Counted from the stretch's first letter, positions 26,601 to 37,500 are shown. The stretch is 64,000 nt of DNA from Nymphalis io (GCF_905147045.1 NC_065904.1:3844001-3908000), one strand, 5' to 3'. Translations and numbers: made by a program. The notes: generated from the sequence alone by a model not told the origin.

Positions 26601-27018
26601 CTTTATAATTAAATTTTAAAATAAAAAAAAAGTTTAATCACATTATCTTACACCGAGCGAAACGAGCGGAAATTTAGTAGCTAATTAACATTCAGTATTA
26701 ATTTAATTGTAAATTAAAAATAATATAACGATATAAAAATGTATGAAGCAAGAAATGAAGGTATAGATACGTACTAATAGATATTGAAGAGCATTATTCA
26801 ATATTAGATATCAAAAAAATGTATACTTAATTAATATTATATTTAATTATAAATATTGAATAACTTCTACCTTCTAGCTTCTTCTTCTGTTGTAGTTTCT
26901 CAGGGCTATCATCGATCTCTAGATAACTGTAATGCGCGTCCTCAATGCGTCGCCACAAGGCCGGTAGACGCTCCCTCAACACCGTGTCCCCCATGCCCAC
27001 GCACGAAGTCATAACCAT
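20609..27018 (-). CDS. tamo: Tamozhennic/SPATA2-like PUB and zinc-finger protein
   Basis: Six coding exons: 27018-26871, 26023-25824, 23694-23515, 22655-22523, 22295-21099 and 20994-20609. All junctions keep phase, giving 747 residues. The start is the ATG at 27018, since a stop lies in frame just upstream. Residues about 45-165 resemble the PUB region of SPATA2: Leu-Ala-Gln-Pro-Trp-Arg-Lys-Glu-Tyr at the end of exon 2 matches the family's Pro-Trp-Lys-Lys-Glu-Phe motif. The middle is low-complexity, Pro/Met/Tyr-rich, then charged and coiled-coil-like (Glu/Lys/Arg-rich). The C-terminus has two RanBP2/NZF-type fingers, Cys683-686-697-700 (Trp681, Asn690) and Cys719-722-733-736. Family knowledge: Drosophila Tamo limits nuclear import of Dorsal, and SPATA2 links CYLD to the linear-ubiquitin machinery. 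A cytosolic ubiquitin/NF-kB adaptor role is inferred. Exons 3 and 4 are strikingly GC-rich. Confidence 0.85.
23080..23384 (-). repeat. SINE family A, full length, tRNA-derived head
   Basis: Read on the reverse strand, the head holds an A box (TGGCCTAGTGGT) and a B box (GGGTTCAAACCCGGG) at tRNA spacing, followed by the body and the 3' terminus GGCCTTAGCCCAGCAGTGGG. It lies in intron 3 of the tamozhennic-like gene and is the best reference copy here. Confidence 0.85.
23890..25180. other. Intron 2 of the tamozhennic-like gene, AT-rich part
   Basis: No further exon or full repeat was recognised. It contains a short (AG)n run near 24390. Confidence 0.4.
25186..25455 (+). repeat. Retroposon family D, old divergent copy
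   Basis: Recognisable throughout (TCTGGGTAGGTACCACC, GTTTGAAGGGTGAGTGAGCC) but with many substitutions and a damaged 3' end. Intronic. Confidence 0.7.
26282..26462 (-). repeat. SINE family A, degenerate
   Basis: The reverse strand shows the GGAAAACCTTGTGAGAAATC-like core and the GAATTTTCATTTG-like region. Intron 1 of the tamozhennic-like gene. Confidence 0.5.
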
Positions 27019-27154
27019 CACAATATTGTTATGTTACCGAGTGAAAACTGGAAATATATTCGATATAAATAATTGTTTTTATATATAAATCATTTACATT
27101 TAAGAAATCTATTCAAAAATCCAATTCCATCCAATAAAAAAAAATCCAAAATTT

Positions 27155-27415
27155 TTCCTCAAAAGGAAAGGAGGTACAAGGAATGAACCTCTAGGTTCTT
27201 TCGTTCCTCTCCTGTTAAAGAAGAATTTTGGGACTGATTGATGACTGTCGATGTCAGAATTTCGACAGATAATGTTTCCTCACTATGCTTGTCTCTAGCG
27301 CTGAATACAAATTAACTCTGTATAAACTCAGTGATTTTTGTCCGGATTTAAACTCTGTAACCTTCTGTTAAAATCCACGTACTCTTTTCACTGGGCGATT
27401 CGGCTTTTTCACGAG
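27155..27415 (-). repeat. SINE family A, degenerate
   Basis: The CTCAAAAGGAAAGGAGG motif and the head-side TAAAATCCACGTACTC are recognisable on the reverse strand. It lies upstream of the first coding exon of the tamozhennic-like gene. Confidence 0.5.
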
Positions 27416-27419
27416 TAAC

Positions 27420-29550
27420 GATAAAAAAACTGGACAGATTTAATGTAATCCCCATTGACGATAAGACAGATAAACATGATAAATGTATTTCTAATGGATC
27501 AAACAAAATACACGCGAACCAACGTCAAGAATAGTCAACAATAATACCATAGATTTTTTTCAAAAAATATATGAAATACAAATACATAATATCAGTATAT
27601 TTTATTGTTTCTTTATTGTGATTATTAAATAAGAGAATTCTTGTAGCCACAGCTACACTTAACTACACTGTAATTACAACTGAACAATGTTTTAAAAGCC
27701 TTGTAATTTGTTCTACATTTAATATTACATTATGTTTTAAAGAATGATAAGTCAAATTTAAAAAAAAAACTATTCAAATGCGCTTTAAGAGCACTGGTGA
27801 AATGTCACTTACCATAGTAAAAAAAACTCATTTTTTTAATTCACATTAATATTCCACCCGTGCCAAGATGGGATAACCAGTAGAATATAAATACTATATT
27901 TTGATAATTATAGGATCAATATTTATACCATACCATATTATCATTAATTAATTTATTGAACAAAAATGTCAAAGGTTAATTAAATGTCTAGAATCAACAA
28001 TGGACTGCAACCTAACAATATATGCGGAACCATGACAACGGCCATTATTAAACTGTCTGCAGTTTTGTATATAAATTAGGTGTGGTTGCTATCAGAGGTT
28101 ATCAGCCAATGAGTCATGAAAGAGTACAATACACTTTTATATGACTCATTGCAATCGATTCAAAGGTTCGATCAATAATATAAGAAGGTTTATCTTCAAG
28201 GGTTATCATCAATTTTTTTTTTGTATTTAGTAATATCCATTTTTTGTTTTAGTTGCTATTGTTGACCATGGTAGAGAAATGTTATAAATATATCCATTAA
28301 GTCTGTGTTTTCTACTAATTTTTTTTATATATTGGCATTATTAATAATGATTAAATAAATTATTACTCTCATTTTTATTTGTATTTTTAATCTGTAAAAA
28401 CCTGATTGTGTCTGTCTTGTTTATTTAAATGGTATAAATGCAAAATATAACTTATGTTTTCTTATATAAAAGATAAATACAGAATAATTAATGTCTAATG
28501 TAAATCTTTTAAAGCTTACTATTTATGTGTAATTGTTATCATTTACTTATGCTTAGCATGCTTACAATACAATATCAATACTTTACTTGATTGTTATTGA
28601 TATTTAAATATTAGTTTTTATTTATTATACGAATCAGCTATAGTTATATACATGTAGTATGTATATATCTTATATATTTATTAATAATGTCTGTACATAT
28701 TCTCTTTATTTTAATTTAGTCATTCCTTAGAGTAAGGACAAAACTGATGATTTGTCCTTACTCTAAGGAAAAGCCTAAAGGAAAATTCCCCTATTCCCCA
28801 TTGAGTATATATTTACCAATGGGGACTGATGTAAAGAACATATTTATTGTTTTTTGGGTCCTTTAAAAAAATTTATTATTTAAAAAAAGATTGTAAAATA
28901 TAAAAACTATTTATAAACTATTTATAAGTATTATTAACTATTTTATTTTACTTTATAGAAAAATTCATTGTTTTCAAAAAACTATTGTATATAATATAGG
29001 CCCGATTATATGAAAAAATTACACAAAGCACATTGCTGTTTTATTTATTTTTACATTATTATATATTTATCTTGATTTTTGTATAAATTAAATACATCAT
29101 ACTACTTAAATATAAAATAATATTCCTAGCAAATATAGTATCTTAGTTAATAATAAAAATTGATTTTAAATTTAGAAATTATTTAATTTTCTCTCAGCAA
29201 TATTTGTTTATTTAATCACTATACAATATAATGCACATTATATCTTAACAACAATGATTGTTTTTCATAATTTAAGCACCAACATATTCAAAACAATATA
29301 GAAGTTGTACTATTAAAATTAGCCATTAATTTTAATCAAACACAATTATTTATATACACTATTGTGTATTTCATTCGCGTAGTAAAAAGTAAATACGGAA
29401 ACATGCGCATTTGAGATCGTGTAATTAAAGAATAATAGTAAAGTAACACATGTGGTATGAACAGTGGAATAAATATCAAATAACTCGCAGGAAGTGGACT
29501 AGAACAATTTGTTTCAATGCTAATTACGCTTAAATGATAATTAAACCCGT
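27420..29550. other. AT-rich DNA, possible first intron of the tamozhennic-like gene
   Basis: No coding exon was seen. It contains the 20-bp-arm hairpin at 28723-28770, followed at 28795-28825 by a smaller CCCCATTG/CAATGGGG stem. Confidence 0.35.
28723..28770. repeat. Perfect hairpin, 20-bp arms, 8-base loop
   Basis: TTCCTTAGAGTAAGGACAAA (28723-28742) is exactly complementary to 28751-28770, with loop ACTGATGA. No repeat family was recognised. Confidence 0.85.
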
Positions 29551-29559
29551 ATTACTCAC

Positions 29560-29640
29560 CTTGTATGAAGACATTCTTTGCTAGACGTCAAAATATATTT
29601 CAATGCACCGAATCAGCGAATGTAGAGCGGACAAAAATAG
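29560..29640 (-). other. Candidate non-coding first exon of the tamozhennic-like gene
   Basis: A strong reverse-strand donor, CAAG then GTGAGTAAT, ends at 29560. An acceptor for it lies at 27047 (ATATTTCCAG), 29 bases before the coding start. The exon carries an ATG at 29574 that would begin a short upstream reading frame. The 5' boundary is a guess. Confidence 0.3.
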
Positions 29641-30043
29641 TACACCAAAAATAACAAAGAGGGTTTGATCTATATTCCAAATATAATCCAAATATCGTCA
29701 TAAAATTATTCTTGTATTTCTAATTTGAACTAAAATACACATTACAAGATAGTTGTAGAATTTATTACCGATAAGAAAAAATGGTAAAACAAAATTGAGA
29801 GAATTTGTTTTGACGTTTCTCTGTGTTAGACAGACGTAAAACGACAGCAATAAGCAAATAGTCCTACAGAGTTGCCAGCTACAGAATAGATTACCCCTGA
29901 AACTACGGCTACATTACTTATTTCTAAGACTCGCTTTATACCTTAAAAAACTGAAAATTATACTCAAAGGAATCTCGGAGGGGTCACTAAATATTTAATA
30001 TAACAAAGACAACAATGCATAGTATAAAATGTGTAAAAATCAT

Positions 30044-30200
30044 AAGTAACTAGTTGGTGCCGTGGCACCGTAAAAAAGGTACCTATGTCCTTCCTTAAGC
30101 TTCGGGCTTGCTTCATACTCATTAAAATTGGTTTAGTGGTTTAGCCGTGAAAGCATAGCGTAACAGATAGATAGACAGAAATACATAAATAAATATATTT
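30044..30200 (+). repeat. Transposable-element 3' fragment
   Basis: Contains AATTGGTTTAGTGGTTTAGC and CGTAACAGATAGATAGACAG, wording that recurs in divergent form at 60430-60560. Probably the tail of a non-LTR retrotransposon or Helitron; class uncertain. Confidence 0.4.
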
Positions 30201-30431
30201 AAAAACAAAAAACACCTTAATGTCTATTTTATTGAAATTTGACATTTATAGAATTTCTCGTTACATTTATACATGAATATAATATTAGAATTTAGAAAAG
30301 ACATAAATATTAGAATTTAGAAAATGGTTAAATACAATATATTTAAAGACATATTAAGACAGGAAGAAATAGAAATTTTTTTCGATGTAAGTAAGACATC
30401 ACAATATCATGGATGTATTTTACCTCCGGTA

Positions 30432-30745
30432 CGTTGATCTAGTGGCTGGCTTATTGATGATGATATTATGAAAAGCTGCAGTTCTTAAGTCCTGGATTCA
30501 ATCTCCAGGTCGTGTTAATAAAATGTTATTGGGTATTTCTGTCAAAAAAATGTCATCAGAGGTCCGAAGTTTTCAGTAAGCACCTAAAATCTTTGGTCTT
30601 GCGCCAGAACTTCTCCGGTCATATCGGATTATGACAGTGAGAGAATAGAGAATGCATCCACACTATATTATTTCATCCAGTTACAGTTAGTTAGTCTCCA
30701 TTAGGCAAGACCGCTGTGTTAGAAATCGGCTAGTACATCATCATC
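30432..30745 (+). repeat. tRNA-headed SINE family B, near full length
   Basis: A-box-like TTGATCTAGTGGCTGG and B-box-like GGATTCAATCTCCAGG are followed by the TCTCCGGTCATATCGGATTA motif found again at 33580-33610. Confidence 0.6.
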
Positions 30746-30901
30746 GTTTATTTTATCGTAAGAAATTTACAAAATCTTACTTTTACAATTTCTGTAAATT
30801 GAAATTGAAATGTGAAATTTTGATAATTGTTCATAAAGAGTTAATCTATTTTATTCTATTTGTTATATTATCGAAATTGATTTTTGTTAAGTATGTCTAT
30901 G

Positions 30902-31445
30902 AATTTCCAACAGTTGGGCTAAGGTCCCTTTGAGAAAAAGGTTTTACTTGGTGTTAGTGGCTTTATGTAAGCCCATCTAGGTAGGTACCACCCACTCATC
31001 AAATAATCTACCGCCAAACAGCAATACTTAGTTCCGTTTTGAAGGGTGACCATACCATTGTAACTACAGGCACAAGATATGACATCTTCGTTCTCAAGAT
31101 CGGTGGCACGTTGGTGATATAAGGAATGGTTAATATTTTTTATATCGCCAATGTCTATGGGCGGTGGAGACCACTTGACTTAAGGTGACCCATTTGCACG
31201 TCCACTGCATATAATTTACATATAACATAAAAAAAGGTTATTCCACCATGCTGCTCCAATTCCTGCGCCATTTAGCCTTTTTATTATCCATTCATTTTTA
31301 GTCACAAAAGAAAAAAAACACATTATGCCCGGTTTACATTATTCCAGTCCAGCGATCTAGTCCAGTACTGGATTGCTTACTGGACTAGTTCGCTGGACTG
31401 GAATAATTTAAACCGGGCATTAAGCCAACTTGTCGTTTCCACTCA
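30902..31445. repeat. Composite nested locus: SINE A, family D and a TTA-flanked MITE
   Basis: A reverse-strand SINE-A piece (30902-30942, continuing at about 31233-31270) is split by a forward family-D insertion (30946-31232), with AAAGGTT-like sequence on both sides as a likely target duplication. Downstream unique-looking DNA holds the 94-bp MITE at 31326-31419. About 190 bp of this composite recur at 49280-49467. Confidence 0.7.
31326..31419. mobile_element. 94-bp MITE, PIF/Harbinger-like
   Basis: The ends TGCCCGGTTTACATTATTCC and its near-perfect inverted match (GGAATAATTTAAACCGGGCA) span almost the whole element. It is flanked by TTA at 31323-31325 and 31420-31422. The related sequence at 49440-49465 lacks the element and has a single TTA, so the boundaries and target duplication are seen directly. 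Confidence 0.85.
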
Positions 31446-31596
31446 TTTTTATTTTTTAAACAATTTTATAAAAAATAAGCAAGATCAGCTATTTAATTGT
31501 CATTTCTTGACATAGTATGGCAACATTTGACAGTTGTCACGATAAAAAATAACAGTTAAAGCGCCTAATACAAAATTCTCAGTTTTATCATAATAA

Positions 31597-32116
31597 ATGG
31601 ATATTTATTTTGTAGATAATGCAAGACAACATGAGATCGAAACATTCTATGAAGTATACAGTACATTTTTTTGCTAGATACAAATAAATATCTGTCTTGG
31701 CTTATTCATTACAATTATTATCGATTTCTAGGCCTGTCAGCGATACAGGGACTACTATAGAGGCTTTCCAAAAGCGCATCATCCCTTGATCTACTTTAAA
31801 GACCCGGAATACATGTGGCAATGCCCGCAAGAAATGACACCGTATGAATTGTTTTTACTTTTATCGCGTTTAAATTTTCTTCATTATCATTATGCGTACA
31901 ATTTTAAACATGCTTATTTTTGATAACTTTATATTTTTTATCTATATCTTTTATAATTCCAGAACATATTTATCATTCCCTATGTATCATGTGAAATATA
32001 AGCAGCCGGTTGTGTTGCCAAGCAACACTGGAAGAACCAGTGGTTTCCCCGCCTTACCGAACCGCACTCTTGGTGGTCGCTTTAACAAAGCGGCATGTAA
32101 AGCCTTTGTTAGATAG
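31597..32116 (+). CDS. Unrecognised small conserved-looking protein, 106 aa
   Basis: Three exons: 31597-31653, 31732-31841 and 31963-32116. Introns are 78 and 121 bp, phases are compatible, and the stop is TAG. The protein begins MDIYFVDNARQ and has no signal peptide or membrane segment. It is rich in aromatic residues, Pro and basic residues. A Tyr/Pro-rich middle (Asp-Pro-Glu-Tyr-Met-Trp-Gln-Cys-Pro) is followed by a basic C-terminus (Leu-Gly-Gly-Arg-Phe-Asn-Lys-Ala-Ala-Cys-Lys). Short, Pro/Tyr-rich basic proteins of this build are common among axonemal and sperm proteins, but that is only a guess. The first donor (GAA then GTATAC) is weaker than the second. The gene sits between the tamozhennic-like and CIB genes, in the opposite orientation to both. 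Confidence 0.6.
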
Positions 32117-32533
32117 ACATGAATACATTTTCTTGAAGCCATTTGTATTATTTTAATTTATTCGATATAAAAATACAAATTTATTAAAATTGTATTTTTT
32201 TATTTTTTTATAATAGGTATATAAGTAAACAACCTGTGAGAATTATTATTTTTATGACAGTTATGTTCTATGACATTAGACCACTCTCATAATATTCTTA
32301 AGTTCTAATTAAAATCAAATTTAAGTATTATGATAAACAATTATCTAATTAATAAGGCAATTCTGGACAATGCCTTGGAGTCAATATCTCAATACATATA
32401 TTCATGGATTTTATTCTCCCATATAACCAGCACTTATTATAATTAAGTCAATAATATTATTAGTAATAATGTTTTTTTTATATATATTAAATATTACGGC
32501 GATAAAGATTTTTTTGATATAATTATCGTGCCA

Positions 32534-35081
32534 TTATAATTTGAAATAAAATGATGATGAAAATTCAGGAATTCTTAAAATAATTAGTTTGAATTCATTC
32601 AGACCGATACTACCGCTTCTATCAAGATTAATTTCTTCTAATATCTGAAAACAAAATGAACTTCAAATTATCAAACAAGTCGAATAATTATTTTGTTGGA
32701 AGATAATCTTGAATCTCATAGATATAAGTTATCAAAGATTTTTTAACATTGTCATATTATCACTTTATCAATATTTCGTATTATATTTCAATACCTGCCT
32801 AATAACTATTCGGGGTCGTAAAATACACCATACAATATATATCGTAAAATACATAAGAAATGTTTTTAACACACAAATGCACACATACAATCATCGTATT
32901 ATAAATGCGAATTTTATAAAGCACCTAGCCCCAAAGAAGGACATAGTCTGTTTTTTATACTTAAAACGTGCTCTCCCTAAACCACGACCGAAAATTAGTG
33001 CGACTTTAACTTCGATCAATAATGTAAATTATTAATCGAAGCCGAAAATAAAACTAAGTCTCCCGTGTATGTCTGTTTGTCCGAACGCAATAAACTCAAA
33101 AACTATTGTACGGATTTTCAAAGGGTTCACTAACAGCCGGAGTGATTCATGAGGTTTCGGTGTACCTATAATTCATTAAAATTTTGTGAAAGTTGCCTGC
33201 AATATGTCGATGATTGTTGAATATCAGAAAATCATGCCAACTTGGAGTTTTATATATGTATGTACATATGACTAAGAGTTATATGTATTACGATATAAAC
33301 GTTATAATTATATAAACCCTTATTGTACTCGTTAGAAACCTAGTTAAATAGTTCGGGTTCGGGCCAATATAAAATTATTTGATTTTTCAGTCGATGATTC
33401 TCAGTAACAACCCAGAGCCTGGAAATTGGAAGTGCCTGTACACTCCTCAAAAGGGAACCTTCAAAACCTTCTCCTCAAAAGGGAGAGGAGGCCTTAGCCC
33501 AGCAGTGGGACATTAACAGGCTGTTACTGTACTGCACACTCCCGTGTCCCGACGAGCACGTAAAAGCGTAGGTCCTGCATCTAAACTTTTTCCGGTCGTG
33601 TCGGATTGCTGTCCTATCGGAGTATAAGAGTAAGGGAATATAATATGTCCTGTGCGATTAAGATTGGCCGCCATAGCTGAAATCAGTGAGGAATATATTA
33701 TATTATTCATTAAATAGCCTTTTTAGCTTCAAAAACTTTATCAGCTTTTATGTATTACTTACCACTTTAGCGATTTTTAATTTAGACTCTTTGTCCAGAC
33801 AGTTTGCACGATTATAGGGATCCCATGTCAAACGGTCCAAAATATTGCAAATGTCATTTGCTGATATTTGATTATCTTCATCAATATCTGTAATCATCAT
33901 CATCGTATAACACAGAAATCATAAAAAGTACATAATTAATACTAGAATCGTAACGCAAGGCTACTAAACGAAACCTATACAGACGTCTCTAGCCAAGAAA
34001 TATTTAAAAAAAATGTTCCAAATCATAGTTAGATGGGCTTGGCTTATTTAACCTGTGACCCAGAGCCTGCTACATTGTATTCGTAACCCTAATTTACATT
34101 CGTATGGTTTCCTTTAAACGGTTGTTGTAGTCGATGTTATGTTTTTATTTAAAACATATTACCAAACACTTTAAAAGCCCATGCAGCTTTGACTTCTGTC
34201 GGACACTCAGGACTCATCGCAGAGCACAGATCAAGTAAATCCTCAAAAGAGAAGCAATCGTCATTGTTAGAAGAAAACACTCGAAACAGACGATCTTGAA
34301 ACGGATTATTCTGTAATAAAGTCAAGCAAATTGTTTAATTACAGTAAAATCTTAAGATGTCATCATGTAGGTAACATTTTCATGACTCATGACGAAAAAT
34401 GAAAAGCACTTTTAGGAGCATACGTGAATTAAGAGTAGGTATATTAATTTTCAGGTCCAATTAGACGAATATCAGAAACGTTTTTGGTATAGTTAAGCTT
34501 GTTGACACATGTGTTCTAATTTTTTAGTCGCTTTTTTTTTAAATTTATATTATTTATTCATTGCGTATAAATTTAAAAAGGATTTTTTGTGATACCTACA
34601 TATCTTATTGCTATTTAGTATAAACTAAGCAAATGTCGTATTAAACGATTCTCACCTTCAAAACACCGAACTTATTAATAATATCTTCTTTTTTTATTCT
34701 GTGAGAGTAATTCGCAGCCACTTTCTCTGGTTCGATAGAATAAAACTTTTTCATTAAACTGGAATACACAACACGAGTAGTCATTATTTTATATAAAAAT
34801 AGTAATCCAATTAAATATTGACTTATCCTTTTGTTAATTTTTAAAAAAAAATTACCAATGTAATGTTTAGTATTTTTTTAACTAACTTATTCTAAGACTC
34901 GTACTGCAGTTTTATGGGGTTGGGTCGGGTGTTATGTAGGTACCCTAATTCCTTTTCTCAACCACTGCCGAATAAAATGTACTTACTGCAAAATTTCTCC
35001 CTTGGTCAGATAAGTCAAGGATGCATAGTCCTCTAAAACATCTTCCGTTAAACCTGCGTATTTCGTTTCACATAAACCCAT
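32534..35081 (-). CDS. Calcium- and integrin-binding (CIB) family EF-hand protein
   Basis: Five exons: 35081-34987, 34758-34656, 34310-34163, 33887-33763 and 32644-32534. All are in phase and encode 193 residues, matching the usual CIB length of about 190. The N-terminus MGLCETKYAG has Gly2 for myristoylation and Cys4 as a possible palmitoylation site. The early motif Leu-Thr-Tyr-Leu-Thr-Lys-Gly-Glu-Ile-Leu and the third exon's Asn-Pro-Phe-Gln-Asp-Arg-Leu-Phe-Arg-Val-Phe are CIB hallmarks. EF-hand 3 (DIDEDNQISAND) spans the exon 3/4 junction. EF-hand 4 (NLDRSGSIGLNE, exon 5) has Asn at position 1 and Ser at position 5 but keeps Asp3 and Glu12. Family role: a calcium-switched adaptor at membranes that binds integrin tails, kinases or channel proteins. 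The last intron of about 1.1 kb carries nested SINEs. Confidence 0.9.
33050..33345 (+). mobile_element. Helitron-like fragment
   Basis: Shares order and wording with 55800-56152: CGTGTATGTCTGTTTGTCCG, a TATAATTCATTAA.TTTTGT stretch, ATATTACGATATAAA-like sequence, and a 3' CTAG followed by T near 33340. It lies in the last intron of the CIB gene. Confidence 0.45.
33395..33720 (+). repeat. SINE family B interrupted by a nested SINE A fragment
   Basis: Family-B sequence up to about 33445 resumes at about 33534 (ACACTCCCGTGTCCCGACGA ... TTCCGGTCGTGTCGGATTGC). Between lies a 5'-truncated SINE-A 3' end. ACACTCC is present on both sides as a 7-bp target duplication. Confidence 0.75.
33443..33533 (+). 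repeat. SINE family A, 5'-truncated, nested insertion
   Basis: From TCAAAAGGGAACC to TTACTGTACTG. It contains GGAGGCCTTAGCCCAGCAGT and is flanked by ACACTCC. Confidence 0.75.
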
Positions 35082-35287
35082 TTTATAAAGAAACTAATCG
35101 TATTGATCACAAAAGCAAACAAATTAGCGTCTATTAATCCATATCTTATCGTAGTAATTGCGATAAGGAATTTCAAATGAAATATTTTGTATGTGTTGTT
35201 AATGTTATATATGTTTCATTGTTTTATTCATATCCGAGTACATATGGAAGTTGTTTATGTAAAGAAAAGGAAAATAAAAATAAAATA

Positions 35288-35455
35288 ATATGAGATGACC
35301 CAGTGGTTAAAATATGCGAATCATAACCCAAGATTGCGGGTTCAATTCTAGCCAACTCTACTAAATTTTCATTACTTAATTTTGTGTTTTATATTTATAA
35401 TTCATCTCGTGCTCGGCTGTGAAAGAAAACATCGTGAGGAAACTCTCGTGTGTCG
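35288..35455 (+). repeat. SINE family A, head part
   Basis: A-box-like GATGACCCAGTGGTTA and B-box-like GCGGGTTCAATTCTAG are followed by the body to AACATCGTGAGGAAAC. The 3' part is missing. Confidence 0.7.
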
Positions 35456-35887
35456 AATAAGACGGCACCATTTCAGCAAGTCATTGATTCGTCCGTTACT
35501 AAGAGCTACGATGACACAAATAGATACACAGATACACCCCTCTTTTTGCGTCGGGGCTTAAAAATATACTTTAAAAATAGGAAAATGATTGGCTTTGTAT
35601 ATTATAGTATATTTGATATAAGGGTTATATATAAGGGTAGTATTAAATAAATTAACACGAAGATAAAAATAAAACATGATAAAAAATTTCAGAGAATATA
35701 ATTTATTTCTTACAATTACACCTGAGATCAAACTCAGAAATAGTAACATTTACGAACAAAGTTACTTAGTCGAGTCCATACTTAATAATTTCTACTTTTC
35801 AGTTCGCACAACCCTATCTATATAATATTTATAATGTACCAACAATAAGACTTACAATACAAATCATTTTATTTTAACTAAAGTGTT

Positions 35888-35939
35888 TATACAGCCAGCG
35901 TATATATATATATATATATATATATACGCTGGCTGTATA
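35888..35939. repeat. 52-bp perfect palindrome with (TA)13 centre
   Basis: TATACAGCCAGCG (35888-35900), 26 bases of TA, then CGCTGGCTGTATA (35927-35939). The palindrome abuts the A-tail side of the reverse family-D copy at 35947. Confidence 0.9.
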
Positions 35940-35940
35940 T

Positions 35941-36222
35941 TTTGTAGAATAGGAAGGCCGACAAGCATATGGGCCACCTGATGGTAAGTGGTCACCAACG
36001 CCCAATAGACATTGGTAAGAAATGTTAACCATCGCTTACACCACCAATGCGCCACCAACCTTGGGAACTAAGATGTTATGTCCCTTATACCTGTAATTAC
36101 ACTGGCTCACTCACCCTTTAAATCGGAACACAACAATACCAAGTACTGCTGTTTTGCGGTAGAATATCTGATGAGTGGGTGGTACTTACCCAGACGAGCT
36201 TGCACAAAGCCCTACCACCAGT
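35941..36222 (-). repeat. Retroposon family D, full length
   Basis: Reverse-strand copy from TTTGTAGAATAGGAAGG to CTACCACCAG. The usual poly(A/T) tail is absent, replaced by the TA palindrome at 35888-35939. Confidence 0.85.
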
Positions 36223-36229
36223 ATAATAT

Positions 36230-37500
36230 ACTAAATATAAGTTGTAATAGGAGTATACTCCTATTATTCTTCCGATTTAATTTAAGGCTCATACAGATGA
36301 CAGTTTTCCTTAAAATCCGTTTAACAATAATAATAATAAGTTTTGTTCAATGGAAAAGATATAGTTTGATTGTTTTTTTGAAACATTTACGCACATATAA
36401 CGCTGTTAGCACAAATATGTATAGAGATATATAATAGTATGAAAACTAAGCATGCTACTATTTTTGCACCTACTATAATGTCCAAGTCAATTCTGAGACG
36501 GTTCCAACTACGCTGGCTTCGTTAAGTATTAAAACAATAATTACATATTAAAAAAAAAAAACACATCTCACATCAGCTCAGACAACTTTGGAGAATTTGT
36601 ACAGCTTATTATGGCGCAATTAGGTATATTATGAATTTTAACGTGACATTACTGCAAAAATTTAAGACACGCAAATTATATAATCTCACGTTATGACTGC
36701 CTAAATATATATGTGCTATTACAATTACATTTGTTTTTAATTTTGTTAATGTTTTTCTTTAATTAGTTCACAGTTGTACTTGTTTTAGAATATAAATGAA
36801 ATTTACACTTACAAGTCCATCGAAGTACTACAAACAAGAATATAGTTTGTTAATCTTCAATATGAATTCGAAATTAAGTACTAATTGACTACAGTTCACA
36901 CTTATAACTATGTCAGACATATATGCCATACCCAATATATACAATATGCCATAAGCACTCAATAACTAGCTAAAAACGTAAAGTAACATACATAAAGACA
37001 ACCAATGTTATTTAAAAATTAGGTATAACACAATATAATGGCTGCTTTACATAATATTAATGTTTTAGTTATTTAAGTGAAATGGCTGGAGGACAATGTT
37101 TAATCTTAAGTTCTGTGCACTATTTCTAATTAATTAACAAACAAAAATCACGCTCAAAAACATAAAATTAAGTTCGTCATATGGTTTTATAAGAAGACAT
37201 TAATGGATTCAGCTAGGAAGAAAAATGGAATTAGCTAGGAAGAAAAAATCCACCTAATAGTTCAAATAACAATATAAAGCTATATTTTATTTTATTCAAC
37301 AAACGAAAGTATTTAGGTATTTTGTAAATTACTATTTTATTGAAGGTTTATTTAGAAACATAAAATACTCGTCAAAAATTATAAAAGCTTTGCCGAGTTG
37401 AGTTTTAAACTTTTTTTTAATAAATAATACATCCAAAAGGAATATGCCGAGACGCCAATACAAGCAAATTGTAATTTTTAAAAAAAGCACAGATTAAACA
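36230..37500. other. AT-rich DNA, partly 3' UTR of the 943-residue protein gene
   Basis: No exon was seen. Reverse-strand AATAAA motifs at 37286-37296 lie about 210 bases past the stop codon at 37503 and are good candidates for its poly(A) signal. Confidence 0.4.
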
